Positions 1 to 8,446 of a stretch of 64,000 bases of DNA are shown piece after piece (position 1 is the stretch's first letter; each line of letters starts with the position of its first letter). This DNA is from Lachnospiraceae bacterium (lineage in GTDB: Bacteria; Bacillota; Clostridia; Lachnospirales; Lachnospiraceae). The DNA lies in the NCBI GenBank assembly GCA_017623215.1, contig JAGAPO010000086.1, forward strand, positions 53,838 through 117,837, given 5' to 3'. The translations under genes and the position numbers were made by a program. The notes beneath the pieces are model-generated. The model was not told the DNA's origin. It did not search any database and was given only the letters and a program-made list of their open reading frames with translations.

Positions 1-925
1 AGAGGTCGTTAACCGGCTTTGCGATACCCTGGGTGATGGGGCCGTACGCTTCTGCCTTTGCCAGTCTCTGAGCAATCTTGTAGCCGATGTTGCCGGCGTC
101 AAGGTCAGGGAATATTAATACGTTTGCCTTACCGGCAACCTTGCTGTTCGGAGCCTTGGAAGCGCCGACTGAGGGAACGACCGCCGCGTCAAACTGAAGC
201 TCACCGTCGATATTGAGCTCCGGATACTGCTCCTTCGCAAGCTTGGTAGCCTCGACTACCTTGTCAACATCCGCATGCTTTGCACTGCCGACGGTAGAGT
301 GAGACAGCATTGCAACATATGCTTCCTTGCCTACTAACAGCTCGAACGACTTTGCGGAAGTACCTGCGATTGCAGCAAGCTCCTCCGGATTCGGATTCTG
401 AACCAGACCGGAATCTGCGAACACGAACGTACCGTCAGCACCGTACTCGCAGTTCGGAACAACGATAACGAAGAAAGCGGATACCAGCTTGGTTCCGGGA
501 GCGGTCTTTAAGATCTGCAGGCAGGGTCTTAAGGTATCAGCGGTGGAATGGCAGGCACCGGATACCATACCGTCAGCATCTCCAGCCTTAACCATCATAA
601 CACCAAAGGTCAGATAATCGGTCAGAAGCAGCTCTCTTGCCTTCTCAGGAGTCATGCCCTTCTTCTCTCTTAACTTGAACAGCAGATCTACATAACCGTC
701 CAGCTTGTCCGTCTTAGCCGGATCAATTACGGTAGCGCCCGAAATATCTAATCCCTCGGAATTCTTCTTAACAACTTCCTCGCTGCCTACTAAAATAATC
801 TTCGCAGTGCCTTCCTTGAGCGTCTGGGCAGCAGCCTCATAGGTTCTTCTGTCCTCCGTCTCAGGCAGTACGATAGTCTTAATGTTCTGTTTTGCTCTTT
901 CTTTGATTACATCAATAAATCCCAC
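1..925 (-). CDS. pta: Phosphate acetyltransferase (partial, 3' end outside window)
   Basis: Cytoplasmic phosphotransacetylase that interconverts acetyl-CoA and acetyl phosphate, the first step of the Pta-AckA acetate pathway. The 308 codons present carry the family stretches PETEDRRTYEAA, SGACHSTADTLRP and PSVGASKAPNSKVAGKA. The frame runs off the left edge just after AKPVNDL, so only about 20-25 C-terminal residues of a usual length near 330 are missing. The start is a GTG at 925 with AAAGGAG nine bases upstream; no ATG fits. It has its own promoter and is divergent from tmcAL. An ackA gene would be expected next, outside the window; that is inference. Confidence 0.95.
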   Translation of the reverse strand, partial: MGFIDVIKERAKQNIKTIVLPETEDRRTYEAAAQTLKEGTAKIILVGSEEVVKKNSEGLDISGATVIDPAKTDKLDGYVDLLFKLREKKGMTPEKARELLLTDYLTFGVMMVKAGDADGMVSGACHSTADTLRPCLQILKTAPGTKLVSAFFVIVVPNCEYGADGTFVFADSGLVQNPNPEELAAIAGTSAKSFELLVGKEAYVAMLSHSTVGSAKHADVDKVVEATKLAKEQYPELNIDGELQFDAAVVPSVGASKAPNSKVAGKANVLIFPDLDAGNIGYKIAQRLAKAEAYGPITQGIAKPVNDL

Positions 926-967
926 TGTTATAATCTCCTTTCGTTTTAAGCTCGATAGCCTGAGTTT

Positions 968-996
968 ATTATAATCCAACCACTTCAAGGATACAA
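968..996 (-). promoter_or_regulatory. Sigma-A type promoter of pta
   Basis: On the minus strand TTGTAT (991-996) is followed after 17 bases by TATAAT (968-973), about 45 bases before the pta start. Spacing and -10 are ideal; the -35 matches four of six positions. Confidence 0.7.
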
Positions 997-1140
997 GTGG
1001 CATAAGAGGATTTTTTTGAAAAAATTCCTGAGAATTCGATACGCCGTTCAAAATTCCTGGAAATCAATGTCAATCTTTTCCGAATTCCTGCACACTTCTG
1101 ATTTTGTGCCGCTTTCGGAACCGTTAAAAGGAAACACACC

Positions 1141-1169
1141 TTGACCGGCGAATTGTGCTATGCTATGAT
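1141..1169 (+). promoter_or_regulatory. Sigma-A type promoter of tmcAL
   Basis: TTGACC (1141-1146), a 17-base spacer and TATGAT (1164-1169). It lies just upstream of the ATG at 1201 and rules out a longer reading frame starting at the TTG of 1141, which is the -35 box itself. Confidence 0.75.
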
Positions 1170-1200
1170 AAAATTATCATTATTTCAGACGAGGTATCCT

Positions 1201-2568
1201 ATGAAGACAGCCGCGATTATCGCAGAATACAATCCATTCCATACCGGCCACGCCTATCAGATCGAAGAGACCAGGCGGCTTACCGGCGCTGATTATATCA
1301 TTGCCGTCATGAGCGGGGATTTCGTCCAGCGCGGTGCACCGGCGATTCTGGATAAATTCACCCGTACAGGGATGGCTCTTTACGGCGGCGCCGACCTGGT
1401 GGTGGAGCTCCCGGTTTCCGCGGCGCTCTCAAGTGCGGAGGGCTTTGCAACCGGCGGTGTCTCTCTAATTGATGCCCTCTCCTGCGTGGATTATCTTTCC
1501 TTCGGAAGCGAATGCGGTGATATCGGGGCATTAAAGAGAACCGCGCAGCTTCTGAACGAAGAACCGAACGAAGAATCGAACGAAGAATCGCTGCCAGGCA
1601 GCAGGAACCAATACAGGGAATTCTTAAAAAGCTATTTAAAAGAAGGCCTGTCCTATCCTGCTGCCAGACAAAGAGCATTTACCGAAGCGTATCCTGACCG
1701 GACAGAGCTGGAACCGATCCTGGAAAGTCCCAATAATATCCTGGCGTTGGAATATCTGCTCGCACTGCAGCGGCTTACCAGCACTGTACAGCCCATCACC
1801 ATCAGACGAGCCGGGGCCGCATATCATGAAAAGGAGCTTGACAGCGACGGATATTCGTCCGCCTCTGCGATTCGTGCGGCATTAGAGAAGGAAGATTGGT
1901 CAAAAGAGAAAGAGGCAGAAGGGAATCCGATGCTTCCACTTTCTTTGGATGCCCGGAGTCTTACCGACTTTCCCGGAATCTCCGCAATTCCGTATTCCTG
2001 CAGAGACTGTTTTTATGAGGGCTTACGGCAGGGAATGGTTCTTCCGGATGATCTGACCCCATTTTTCTATTATAGACTGCTTGATATGACGGAGAATGAG
2101 CTTCTTACGATTCCGGATGTATCGTCTGAGCTTGCCGCTCGAATCCTAAGCCTGCGCAGGCACGCGATGCCGCTGTCTTCGTTCGCTTTGGAATTAAAGA
2201 CAAAGCAATATACCAGAACCCGCATTGATCGGATTCTCATGCGGATTGTGTTAAAATTGGATGCGGTGCCGTTGCGTCCCGGAGCAGATGAATCCAAAGG
2301 ATATGCTGCTCCCTATGCCAGAATCCTCGGATTTCGCAGATCGGCGGCTCCTCTGCTGAAGGAGCTTCATGAGAACAGCCGGATTCCGGTGATACAAAAG
2401 CTTGTGGACGCAGAAGAAATAATCCGTTCCCAAAGCGATCAACCAGAATATGCAAGGAAGGATTTTCAACGGAGCCTATATGCTTCTTCCCTATACCGGC
2501 TGGTACGGGAACAAAAAAGCGGGGTACGGATCCCGAACGAGTATGAAAGAGGGCTTGTTATGATATAG
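1201..2568 (+). CDS. tmcAL: tRNA(Met) cytidine acetate ligase (TmcAL/YlbM family)
   Basis: Makes N4-acetylcytidine at the wobble base of elongator tRNA-Met from acetate and ATP (known for the family). The 455-residue product begins MKTAAIIAEYNPFHTGHAY, a nucleotidyltransferase-fold HxGH signature at residues 14-17, followed by the conserved MSGDFVQRG. An open frame extends to a TTG at 1141, but a promoter sits there; the ATG at 1201 has GAGGT five bases upstream. Around residue 125 there is a short Glu/Asn-rich duplication (EEPNEESNEES) that looks like a lineage-specific surface loop. It is divergent from pta, as ylbM is near pta in other Firmicutes. Confidence 0.92.
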   Translation: MKTAAIIAEYNPFHTGHAYQIEETRRLTGADYIIAVMSGDFVQRGAPAILDKFTRTGMALYGGADLVVELPVSAALSSAEGFATGGVSLIDALSCVDYLSFGSECGDIGALKRTAQLLNEEPNEESNEESLPGSRNQYREFLKSYLKEGLSYPAARQRAFTEAYPDRTELEPILESPNNILALEYLLALQRLTSTVQPITIRRAGAAYHEKELDSDGYSSASAIRAALEKEDWSKEKEAEGNPMLPLSLDARSLTDFPGISAIPYSCRDCFYEGLRQGMVLPDDLTPFFYYRLLDMTENELLTIPDVSSELAARILSLRRHAMPLSSFALELKTKQYTRTRIDRILMRIVLKLDAVPLRPGADESKGYAAPYARILGFRRSAAPLLKELHENSRIPVIQKLVDAEEIIRSQSDQPEYARKDFQRSLYASSLYRLVREQKSGVRIPNEYERGLVMI

Positions 2569-2584
2569 CGGGTAGCTATTCCCT

Positions 2585-3310
2585 TTATTCCAGCAATTTC
2601 CGAACCAGAGCCTCCCTGTTATTAATAAACATCCTCGTCACCTGATAGCTCTCCGTGTCCTCATATTCGCACTCATGCACCTCTCCGCCATCAAATGACC
2701 AAATCGCAGCCCCAGGCAAACCAAGCAGAATCGGCGAATGGGAGGCGATAATGAACTGCGCTCCTTCTTCCGCCATCTTTGCAATCTGGATAAATAAGGT
2801 CAGCTGGCGCTGCGGTGACAGCGCGGCCTCCGGCTCGTCCAGGATATAGATTCCTTCGTTATGGAAGGTCTGAAAGAACGAAAGAAAGCTTTCTCCATGG
2901 GACTGATTATGAAGCCCCCTTGCTCCAAATGAAGTTCCCCGCGGATTATCCCGGTCATATTCTTCCGCTTTTGTTGCAAGATTAAAAAAGCTTTCCGCCC
3001 GAAAGAAATAGCTTCCTTTGGGCCTTTTATATCCTCTTACTATCCGGACCGCCGTACTTAATTCAGATACATCGTTATAGGTCTCGAACCGATAATTCTT
3101 CGTTCCTCCCTCCGGATTAAAGCCATACGCCACCGCGATCGCTTCCAACAGCGTCGACGTCCCGGTTCCGTTCTCTCCAACAAAAAATGTAATTCCGCGG
3201 CTGAATTCCAGGCGCGAAATTCCCTTAAGCGCCGGGATTCCCCGAAGGTAGGAGCCCTGTTCGATTTTATCCCAGTCAATTAAGATCTCCTGTATGAATC
3301 TATCGTTCAT
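2585..3310 (-). CDS. AAA-family (ABC-type fold) ATPase with altered Walker A
   Basis: A 241-residue stand-alone P-loop ATPase of the AAA_21/SMC-like kind. Visible motifs in order: Walker A written GENGTGTST (the catalytic lysine of GENGTGKST is threonine), a signature-like SHGESF near residue 140, Walker B IYILDEPEAALSP and an H-loop IIASHSP. Normal family members are nucleotide-dependent switches of unknown cellular role. The K-to-T change comes from codon ACG at 3158-3160, one base from AAG, so it may be a recent point mutation, a sequencing error or real loss of hydrolysis. It converges on tmcAL with 16 bases between stops. Function not assignable beyond the fold. Confidence 0.85.
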   Translation of the reverse strand: MNDRFIQEILIDWDKIEQGSYLRGIPALKGISRLEFSRGITFFVGENGTGTSTLLEAIAVAYGFNPEGGTKNYRFETYNDVSELSTAVRIVRGYKRPKGSYFFRAESFFNLATKAEEYDRDNPRGTSFGARGLHNQSHGESFLSFFQTFHNEGIYILDEPEAALSPQRQLTLFIQIAKMAEEGAQFIIASHSPILLGLPGAAIWSFDGGEVHECEYEDTESYQVTRMFINNREALVRKLLE

Positions 3311-3324
3311 GTTCTCTCTTTATC

Positions 3325-3364
3325 AAAAAGGCTATACTCTTCTGGAATGAAAGTATAGCCTTTT
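3325..3364. terminator. Bidirectional intrinsic terminator
   Basis: AAAAAGGCTATACT (3325-3338) pairs with AGTATAGCCTTTT (3352-3364) around a 13-base loop. On the minus strand the stem ends in TTTTT just after pepF; the A/T tracts on both sides let it work in both directions. Confidence 0.85.
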
Positions 3365-3416
3365 CTCTCCTTATTCTTTTTAGATACCTTTTACTCGAGT
3401 TCTCTTTTATTTCTCT

Positions 3417-5225
3417 TTATTTCGTCAGTGCCTCAAGCTCCTCGATTAATTCTTCAAATAATCCAAGTGCCTCTTCAATCGGCTTGGGTGAACTCATATC
3501 CACACCTGCCGCCTTTAAGATATCAATCGGATCCGCAGAGCTTCCTGCGCTTAAGAACTTGTCGATATAATCACGGACAGCCGGCTCGCCTTCCTTCAAT
3601 ATCTTTCTGGAGAGCGCGATTGCGGCGGAGAAGCCAGTCGCATACTGGTATACATAGAACGGCGTATAGAAGTGGGGAATTCTTGCCCACTCATATGCAA
3701 TCTCATCATCCGATATCATATCCTCTCCGAAATACTGGCGGTTCAGATCGTGATAGGTCCTGCACAGAACCTCCGCGGTCAGCGTGGTACCCTTCGCAGC
3801 CATCTCATGCGCAAGCATCTCGAACTCCGCGAACATGGTCTGGCGGTACAGAGTTCCGCGGAACTTCTCTAAGAAGCTGTTCACCAGGTATGCTCTCTCC
3901 TTCGGATCGGTTGTCTTCTCTAACAGATGCGTCATTAACAGCGCCTCGTTGCAGGTGGACGCAACCTCCGCCACGAAGATGAGGTAGCCTGCGTATTCAT
4001 ATGGCTGGCACTTATTGGAATAATAGGTGTGCAGCGCGTGTCCCATCTCGTGCGCAAGCGTAAATGCGTGTTCTAAGTCATTGTGATGGTTCAGCAGCAC
4101 ATACGGATGCGTTCCGTATGCGCCCCAGGAATAAGCACCGGTGCGTTTCCCTTTGTTCTCATATACATCAATCCAGCGGTTCTCAAAGCCTTCCTTTAAG
4201 TGGGACAGATAGTCCTCACCAAGCGGCGCAAGACCCTCTAAGAGCATCTCCTTTGCTTCCTCAAAGGTAACCTCTTTCGCAACATCGGATACAATTGGAA
4301 CATAGACATCATACATATGAAGCTCGTCCACGCCAAGCATCTTCTTCCGGAGCGCAATATAACGGTGCATCAGGCCGAGATTCTTGTGAACGGTGTCAAT
4401 CAGGTTCGTATAGACGGACGTCGGAATATTGCCGCCCGCAAGCTCCATCGCCATGGACGAAGGATATTTGCGCATATCCGCATAAAAGGCCTCCTGCTTT
4501 ACATTTGCCGCAAAAACAGCTGCAAGCGTATTGATATGTTCCTTATAAACCTGATACAGCTTCTCGAACGCATCCTTTCTTAAAGTACGATCCTGGCTCA
4601 TTAAGAACGGAACGTAGCTGCCGTTGGTCAGCTGTCTTGCTTCGCCGTCGCTTCCCACTGCGTCCGGAAATACGATGTCGGCATTATTGAATTTGGAAAA
4701 AATATCGGAAGGGGATTGTGCGATCTCCTGGGACTTGGCAAGAACCGCTTCGATCTCTGCGGAAAGCACGTGCTCCTTCTTTCTCAACAGACGCTCAATC
4801 GTAAGGCGGTACAGAGAAAGCTCTTTCTTCTCCTCAAAGCACTGCTCCAGATATTCCTTCGAAAGGCTCATAATCTCAGGAACAATATACGAACCCGCGC
4901 TGGAAAGGCTTACCAGAAGTGTCTGCGCCTTGCCGCACAGGTCCTGGTATACCGCGTTGCCCGTATTCTGATCGTATTTTTCCTTTGCATATACATACAG
5001 ACGCTCCATATGCCAGGAAGCATCTGACTGCAGTTCAAGGCACTGATAGAGGGTATCCGCGCCGTTGCCAAGGGTTCCTGCGTACCCTGCAAGCGCCGGA
5101 ATCTTCTCCTGCAGTTCCTCATATTCCTTCTTCCAGGCGTCATCCGAAGCGCACAGATCTTCAAGCGCCCAGGTGTCCTTTACCGCAATTTCTTCCCGTT
5201 CCGGAAGTCTTGTGTTCTGACTCAT
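3417..5225 (-). CDS. pepF: Oligoendopeptidase F
   Basis: Cytoplasmic M3-family zinc metallopeptidase that trims peptides of roughly 7-17 residues. The HExxH zinc site is HEMGH at about residues 392-396, followed by HTYYS, and the downstream glutamate region (FVAEVASTCNEAL) is present. With the ATG at 5225 the product is 602 residues, the usual PepF length; GGAGG lies eight bases upstream. An ATG at 5252 in the same frame lacks a binding site. TATAAT at 5279-5284 (minus strand) is a likely -10 box. It ends in a strong terminator and is divergent from ylbJ. Confidence 0.95.
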   Translation of the reverse strand: MSQNTRLPEREEIAVKDTWALEDLCASDDAWKKEYEELQEKIPALAGYAGTLGNGADTLYQCLELQSDASWHMERLYVYAKEKYDQNTGNAVYQDLCGKAQTLLVSLSSAGSYIVPEIMSLSKEYLEQCFEEKKELSLYRLTIERLLRKKEHVLSAEIEAVLAKSQEIAQSPSDIFSKFNNADIVFPDAVGSDGEARQLTNGSYVPFLMSQDRTLRKDAFEKLYQVYKEHINTLAAVFAANVKQEAFYADMRKYPSSMAMELAGGNIPTSVYTNLIDTVHKNLGLMHRYIALRKKMLGVDELHMYDVYVPIVSDVAKEVTFEEAKEMLLEGLAPLGEDYLSHLKEGFENRWIDVYENKGKRTGAYSWGAYGTHPYVLLNHHNDLEHAFTLAHEMGHALHTYYSNKCQPYEYAGYLIFVAEVASTCNEALLMTHLLEKTTDPKERAYLVNSFLEKFRGTLYRQTMFAEFEMLAHEMAAKGTTLTAEVLCRTYHDLNRQYFGEDMISDDEIAYEWARIPHFYTPFYVYQYATGFSAAIALSRKILKEGEPAVRDYIDKFLSAGSSADPIDILKAAGVDMSSPKPIEEALGLFEELIEELEALTK

Positions 5226-5248
5226 GTGTCCATCCTCCATATTTTCCG

Positions 5249-5276
5249 GCATATCACGCCGGTTCTTTCATAAACT
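5249..5276 (+). promoter_or_regulatory. Candidate sigma-E (sporulation) promoter of ylbJ
   Basis: GCATATC (5249-5255), 13 bases, then CATAAACT (5269-5276). This is close to the Bacillus sigma-E pattern KMATATT-N13/14-CATACAHT, and ylbJ is a sigma-E gene in B. subtilis. Inference from pattern only. Confidence 0.5.
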
Positions 5277-5297
5277 GTATTATATCCTAACCGCCAG

Positions 5298-6458
5298 GTG
5301 GTATTCCCTGTGAAATCTCCTGTAAAATCCCTGTTATACCAAAATCCGGCCGTCTCCCGTGCTGCGGCTGATTCTCCTGCTTCCGTTATGAAGCGCCTGT
5401 CTGCGCGCATCAGGAGCTCTTACCTAATCCCGCCTCTTATGCTCGCGCTGCTGTTTTTGTTCCCGCATGCCGCTGGGAAAGGAGCCAAATCCGGCCTGCT
5501 TTTATGGTTCGAGGACGTGCTTCCGGCTCTGCTTCCCGCCATGATTCTATCGGGTCTGTGCATCCGCCTCGGAATCGTCCGCTATCTTGCCGCAGGTCTC
5601 GCACCGGTCGGGCGCGTGCTGTTCGGCCTAAGCCCTTATGGCTGCTATCCCGCCTTCTTAGGCTTCTTAACCGGTCTTCCCGCGGGTGCCGCCGCCACAG
5701 CCGAATTAGTCGTTCGGGGCGACATCGAAAAAGCAGAGGGAGAATACCTCATCACCTTCTGCAACAATATGAGCCCCATGTTCTTAATCAGCTATGCTGC
5801 CTCCGATCAGCTGGGAATACCGGGCTTCGGACTTCCTTTGTGCATCATCGTCTGGATTTCCTCCATTCTGTCCGCCCGAATCATCCGTCTGATCCGCCAA
5901 AGAACCGGAACCCATCAGGGCACCGGAACCGGTCGGACGCCAAACCGAACCGCCCCGGATATCATCGCCCAGGAGATCAGCCATCCTTCCGGGACGCTCA
6001 CCGAGCTTGCGGATGAGGCAATTATGGAAGCATTTACGGTCCTTACAAAGGTTGGCGGGTACATCGTCCTTTTTTCCATTCTCTCTGCGATTCTGTCTGA
6101 TATCCTCGGCTCCGGCATGCTTTCCTGCCTGATAAGCGGAATTCTCGAGACTACAACGGGAATCCAGAATGCCGCATCTCTTGCAGAAAGCACACAGCTT
6201 CTTCCGAATGCAGAAAGCCTTCAGGCCCTTGGAAAAGGCGCGCAGTGGCTCTCGGTACCGAGCAACGCCAGGCTGTTCGCCGTCTCGGCCGTCTGCGGCT
6301 TTAACGCATTTGGCGGGCTATCCGGCCTTGCGCAGACCGGGAGTGTTACCAGAAAGGCAGGGCTATCTCTGAAATGGTACGCGGCTTCCAAGCTGCTCGC
6401 GGGGCTTCTTGCCTCCGCCATAGGAGCTTGGTACTGCGTACAGTTTCTGAGTAAATAA
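5298..6458 (+). CDS. ylbJ: Sporulation integral membrane protein YlbJ
   Basis: Polytopic membrane protein with nucleoside-recognition (Gate) domains, required for heat-resistant spores in B. subtilis. At least seven hydrophobic segments are visible; the first domain has LPALLPAMILSG and YPAFLGFLTGLPAGAA, and the second has ILSAILSDI and FNAFGGLSGLAQTGS. The start is uncertain: GTG at 5298 opens the frame 386 codons long, while ATG 5388 (MKRLSARIRS) gives 356 residues, closer to the family; neither has a clear Shine-Dalgarno. It sits beside coaD and rsmD as in Bacillus, and a sigma-E-like promoter precedes it. Confidence 0.88.
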   Translation: MVFPVKSPVKSLLYQNPAVSRAAADSPASVMKRLSARIRSSYLIPPLMLALLFLFPHAAGKGAKSGLLLWFEDVLPALLPAMILSGLCIRLGIVRYLAAGLAPVGRVLFGLSPYGCYPAFLGFLTGLPAGAAATAELVVRGDIEKAEGEYLITFCNNMSPMFLISYAASDQLGIPGFGLPLCIIVWISSILSARIIRLIRQRTGTHQGTGTGRTPNRTAPDIIAQEISHPSGTLTELADEAIMEAFTVLTKVGGYIVLFSILSAILSDILGSGMLSCLISGILETTTGIQNAASLAESTQLLPNAESLQALGKGAQWLSVPSNARLFAVSAVCGFNAFGGLSGLAQTGSVTRKAGLSLKWYAASKLLAGLLASAIGAWYCVQFLSK

Positions 6459-6492
6459 TGAGCGCTTCTTCTGTCAAACGCTTCCGCCTATA

Positions 6493-7167
6493 TTATTCTT
6501 CTATTCCCTCGGTAAACGTATTCTCGTCGAAGTTAAACTCTTCCTCCGCCGGCGCTTCCTGCTCGGGAGCGCCTTCCTCGTAGTCAGCTTCCGGATGCAT
6601 CTCCTCGTCGCTGTAGGCCTCCGGAATCAGCTGATGATAGATCTCCTCGCGGTTCGTTACAATTACGTCCAGATTATCCCGAAGAGAACTTACTAAGGCC
6701 GCAGTTCTGGTATTCATGCTCTCGTACGCATTGCCGACGATATTCTCAACCTGCGTCAGCACATCGTTCGCATAAGACAGCGCTCCTCTGCGCACTTCCT
6801 CAGCCTCCGCCTGCGCCGAACCTACGATCTCGTCCGCCTGTGCATTCGCTTCTCCGACGATCTGCTCCGCCTGATAATAAGCCTGATGCATAATCTCGTT
6901 CTCGTTAATCATGCCTGCCGCCTTCTCCTCGGCTTCCTTCAGAATCCCGGCTGCCTTCTCCTCCGCATCTGCGATGATCGCGTCGCGATTGTTGATAATC
7001 TTCTGATAGCGCTTAATCTCATCCGGCGTTCTTAAACGCAGTTCATCGAGCAGATCGTACAGCTCATCCTTAGGTACAATTACCTTGGTACTCGACAGCG
7101 GCTGCATCTTGCAGCTCTCAATAAATTCATAAATATCCTCGATTAATTGTTCAATTCTACTTGCCAT
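6493..7167 (-). CDS. Coiled-coil protein (ATPase subunit H/DivIVA-like), function unknown
   Basis: A 224-residue soluble protein. The N-terminus (MASRIEQLIEDIYEFIES) is followed from about residue 60 to 150 by an Ala/Glu-rich heptad coiled coil with an internal repeat (EEKAAGILKEA / EEKAAGMINEN), and then by an acidic tail of Glu, Asp and Pro. Such proteins are often labelled V-type ATPase subunit H-like or DivIVA-like because of the coiled coil alone. It lies directly downstream of coaD on the same strand and converges on ylbJ. A cell-pole or division scaffold role is possible but unsupported. Confidence 0.8.
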   Translation of the reverse strand: MASRIEQLIEDIYEFIESCKMQPLSSTKVIVPKDELYDLLDELRLRTPDEIKRYQKIINNRDAIIADAEEKAAGILKEAEEKAAGMINENEIMHQAYYQAEQIVGEANAQADEIVGSAQAEAEEVRRGALSYANDVLTQVENIVGNAYESMNTRTAALVSSLRDNLDVIVTNREEIYHQLIPEAYSDEEMHPEADYEEGAPEQEAPAEEEFNFDENTFTEGIEE

Positions 7168-7189
7168 TGTGACAGCGCTCCTTATCTAT

Positions 7190-7678
7190 TTAAAATTTAT
7201 ATATATTATATTTCGCATATATCGTGCTGATGATGCTCGCCGGTACGAACTGTCCGATGTTGCCGCCATAGCTTGCAATCTCTCGTACAATGCTGGAACT
7301 CAAATATGCGTAGTCCACACTTGTCGTCAAAAATACCGTATCCACATACGGATTCAGCTTGTGGTTCGTCTGAGCCAGCTGAAGTTCATATTCAAAGTCC
7401 GTAACAGCCCGTAAGCCTCTTACAATAACGGACGCCCCTCTGTCCTTTGCAAAATCCACCAGGAGCCCGTCATATGCCTCAATACTGATATTCGGCAGTC
7501 CGTTCGTAACTCTCTCCAACAACTCCACTCTCTCATCCGCTGTAAACAGGGACTTCTTGGAACTATTCTTCAGCACGCCAATAATCAGATGATCAACCAG
7601 CTTCGTCGCTCTTGTAATAATGTCCAGATGTCCCAGTGTAACCGGGTCAAAGCTGCCCGGATAAATACCAATTCTCAT
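7190..7678 (-). CDS. coaD: Phosphopantetheine adenylyltransferase
   Basis: Transfers AMP from ATP to 4'-phosphopantetheine, the fourth step of coenzyme A synthesis. The 162 residues start [17 protein letters not shown], with the T/HxGH nucleotidyltransferase motif at 14-17, and keep the C-terminal SSSIVREIA signature. The ATG at 7678 has GGAGG five bases upstream; an in-frame ATG at 7726 would add 16 atypical residues and has no site. It lies 53 bases after the end of rsmD, the conserved rsmD-coaD pair. Confidence 0.97.
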   Translation of the reverse strand: MRIGIYPGSFDPVTLGHLDIITRATKLVDHLIIGVLKNSSKKSLFTADERVELLERVTNGLPNISIEAYDGLLVDFAKDRGASVIVRGLRAVTDFEYELQLAQTNHKLNPYVDTVFLTTSVDYAYLSSSIVREIASYGGNIGQFVPASIISTIYAKYNIYKF

Positions 7679-7731
7679 CGTAACCTCCATTCTGTCGGTC
7701 AACCGCAGATTCCGGCCGCCAGGCATAAATC

Positions 7732-8286
7732 CTATAATTTCTGAATAAACATGTGCTTGTTCGTCTTATAATTCTTTTCCTTCACAAGCTCGTATCCCAT
7801 CGGCTCCAGCCAGTCAAATTCCGTATCCAGCGAAGCCTCTACAATAATCAGCGTATCTTCTTTCAGCAGCTTCGAATCCGCGAGACGGCTCAGCACTTGT
7901 CTCTCCAGATCCTGCCGATACGGCGGATCCATAAATATAATATCAAAGGATCGCCCCGCTGCTTCCAGCCGGTCAACCGCAGCGGCCCAGTCACATTGCA
8001 TCACATCGGCCTGGCCCTCCAGCCTGGTACTTTTCAGATTCGCGCGGATACAATCCGCCGCCGCTTTATTCTTCTCAATCAGAACCGCATGCTCTGCGCC
8101 TCTGCTCAGTGCTTCGATCGCAATACCTCCGCTTCCAGAAAACACATCCAGGAACCAGGTATCGTAAAGTCTGGGATTCAGCATATTGAATAACGTCTCT
8201 TTGATTCGATCCGTCGTCGGCCTTGTATCCATTCCTTCTACGGTCTTAAGAGGTATCCGCCTTGCTTTTCCGGCAATCACTCTCAT
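7732..8286 (-). CDS. rsmD: 16S rRNA (guanine(966)-N2)-methyltransferase
   Basis: SAM-dependent methylation of G966 in 16S rRNA. The SAM-binding motif is [16 protein letters not shown] and the catalytic motif is FMDPPY, both at family positions; the product is about 184 residues. Two starts are possible (8292, MKM, or 8286, [13 protein letters not shown]). GGGGGT lies directly against the first ATG but at a workable distance from the second, so 8286 is chosen. A TTGAAT-17-TAAACT promoter lies upstream. Confidence 0.95.
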   Translation of the reverse strand: MRVIAGKARRIPLKTVEGMDTRPTTDRIKETLFNMLNPRLYDTWFLDVFSGSGGIAIEALSRGAEHAVLIEKNKAAADCIRANLKSTRLEGQADVMQCDWAAAVDRLEAAGRSFDIIFMDPPYRQDLERQVLSRLADSKLLKEDTLIIVEASLDTEFDWLEPMGYELVKEKNYKTNKHMFIQKL

Positions 8287-8325
8287 CTTCATACCCCCAG
8301 TATAGCTGCTTATGCTTATGGTAAT

Positions 8326-8354
8326 AGTTTAGCTTATTTGTATATAGAATTCAA
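8326..8354 (-). promoter_or_regulatory. Likely sigma-A promoter of the rsmD-coaD operon
   Basis: Minus strand TTGAAT (8349-8354), 17 bases, TAAACT (8326-8331). Both boxes keep four or five consensus positions with ideal spacing, 40 bases before rsmD. Confidence 0.55.
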
Positions 8355-8385
8355 CCAAATTTTGCAAAAACATTTAATTTTTTAT

Positions 8386-8414
8386 TTTACTTCTTGTGTC
8401 AATCGGTATATACT
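8386..8414 (+). promoter_or_regulatory. Likely sigma-A promoter of the ybaK-like gene
   Basis: TTTACT (8386-8391), 17 bases, TATACT (8409-8414), 32 bases before the ATG at 8447. Confidence 0.5.
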
Positions 8415-8446
8415 GGAAATGCAGCAAAAGAAAGGAGCACACAACG

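Noticed and set aside
1141..1200. TTG start extending the tmcAL frame by 20 codons
   Set aside because: The TTG is the -35 box of a TTGACC-17-TATGAT promoter, and ATG 1201 has a binding site.
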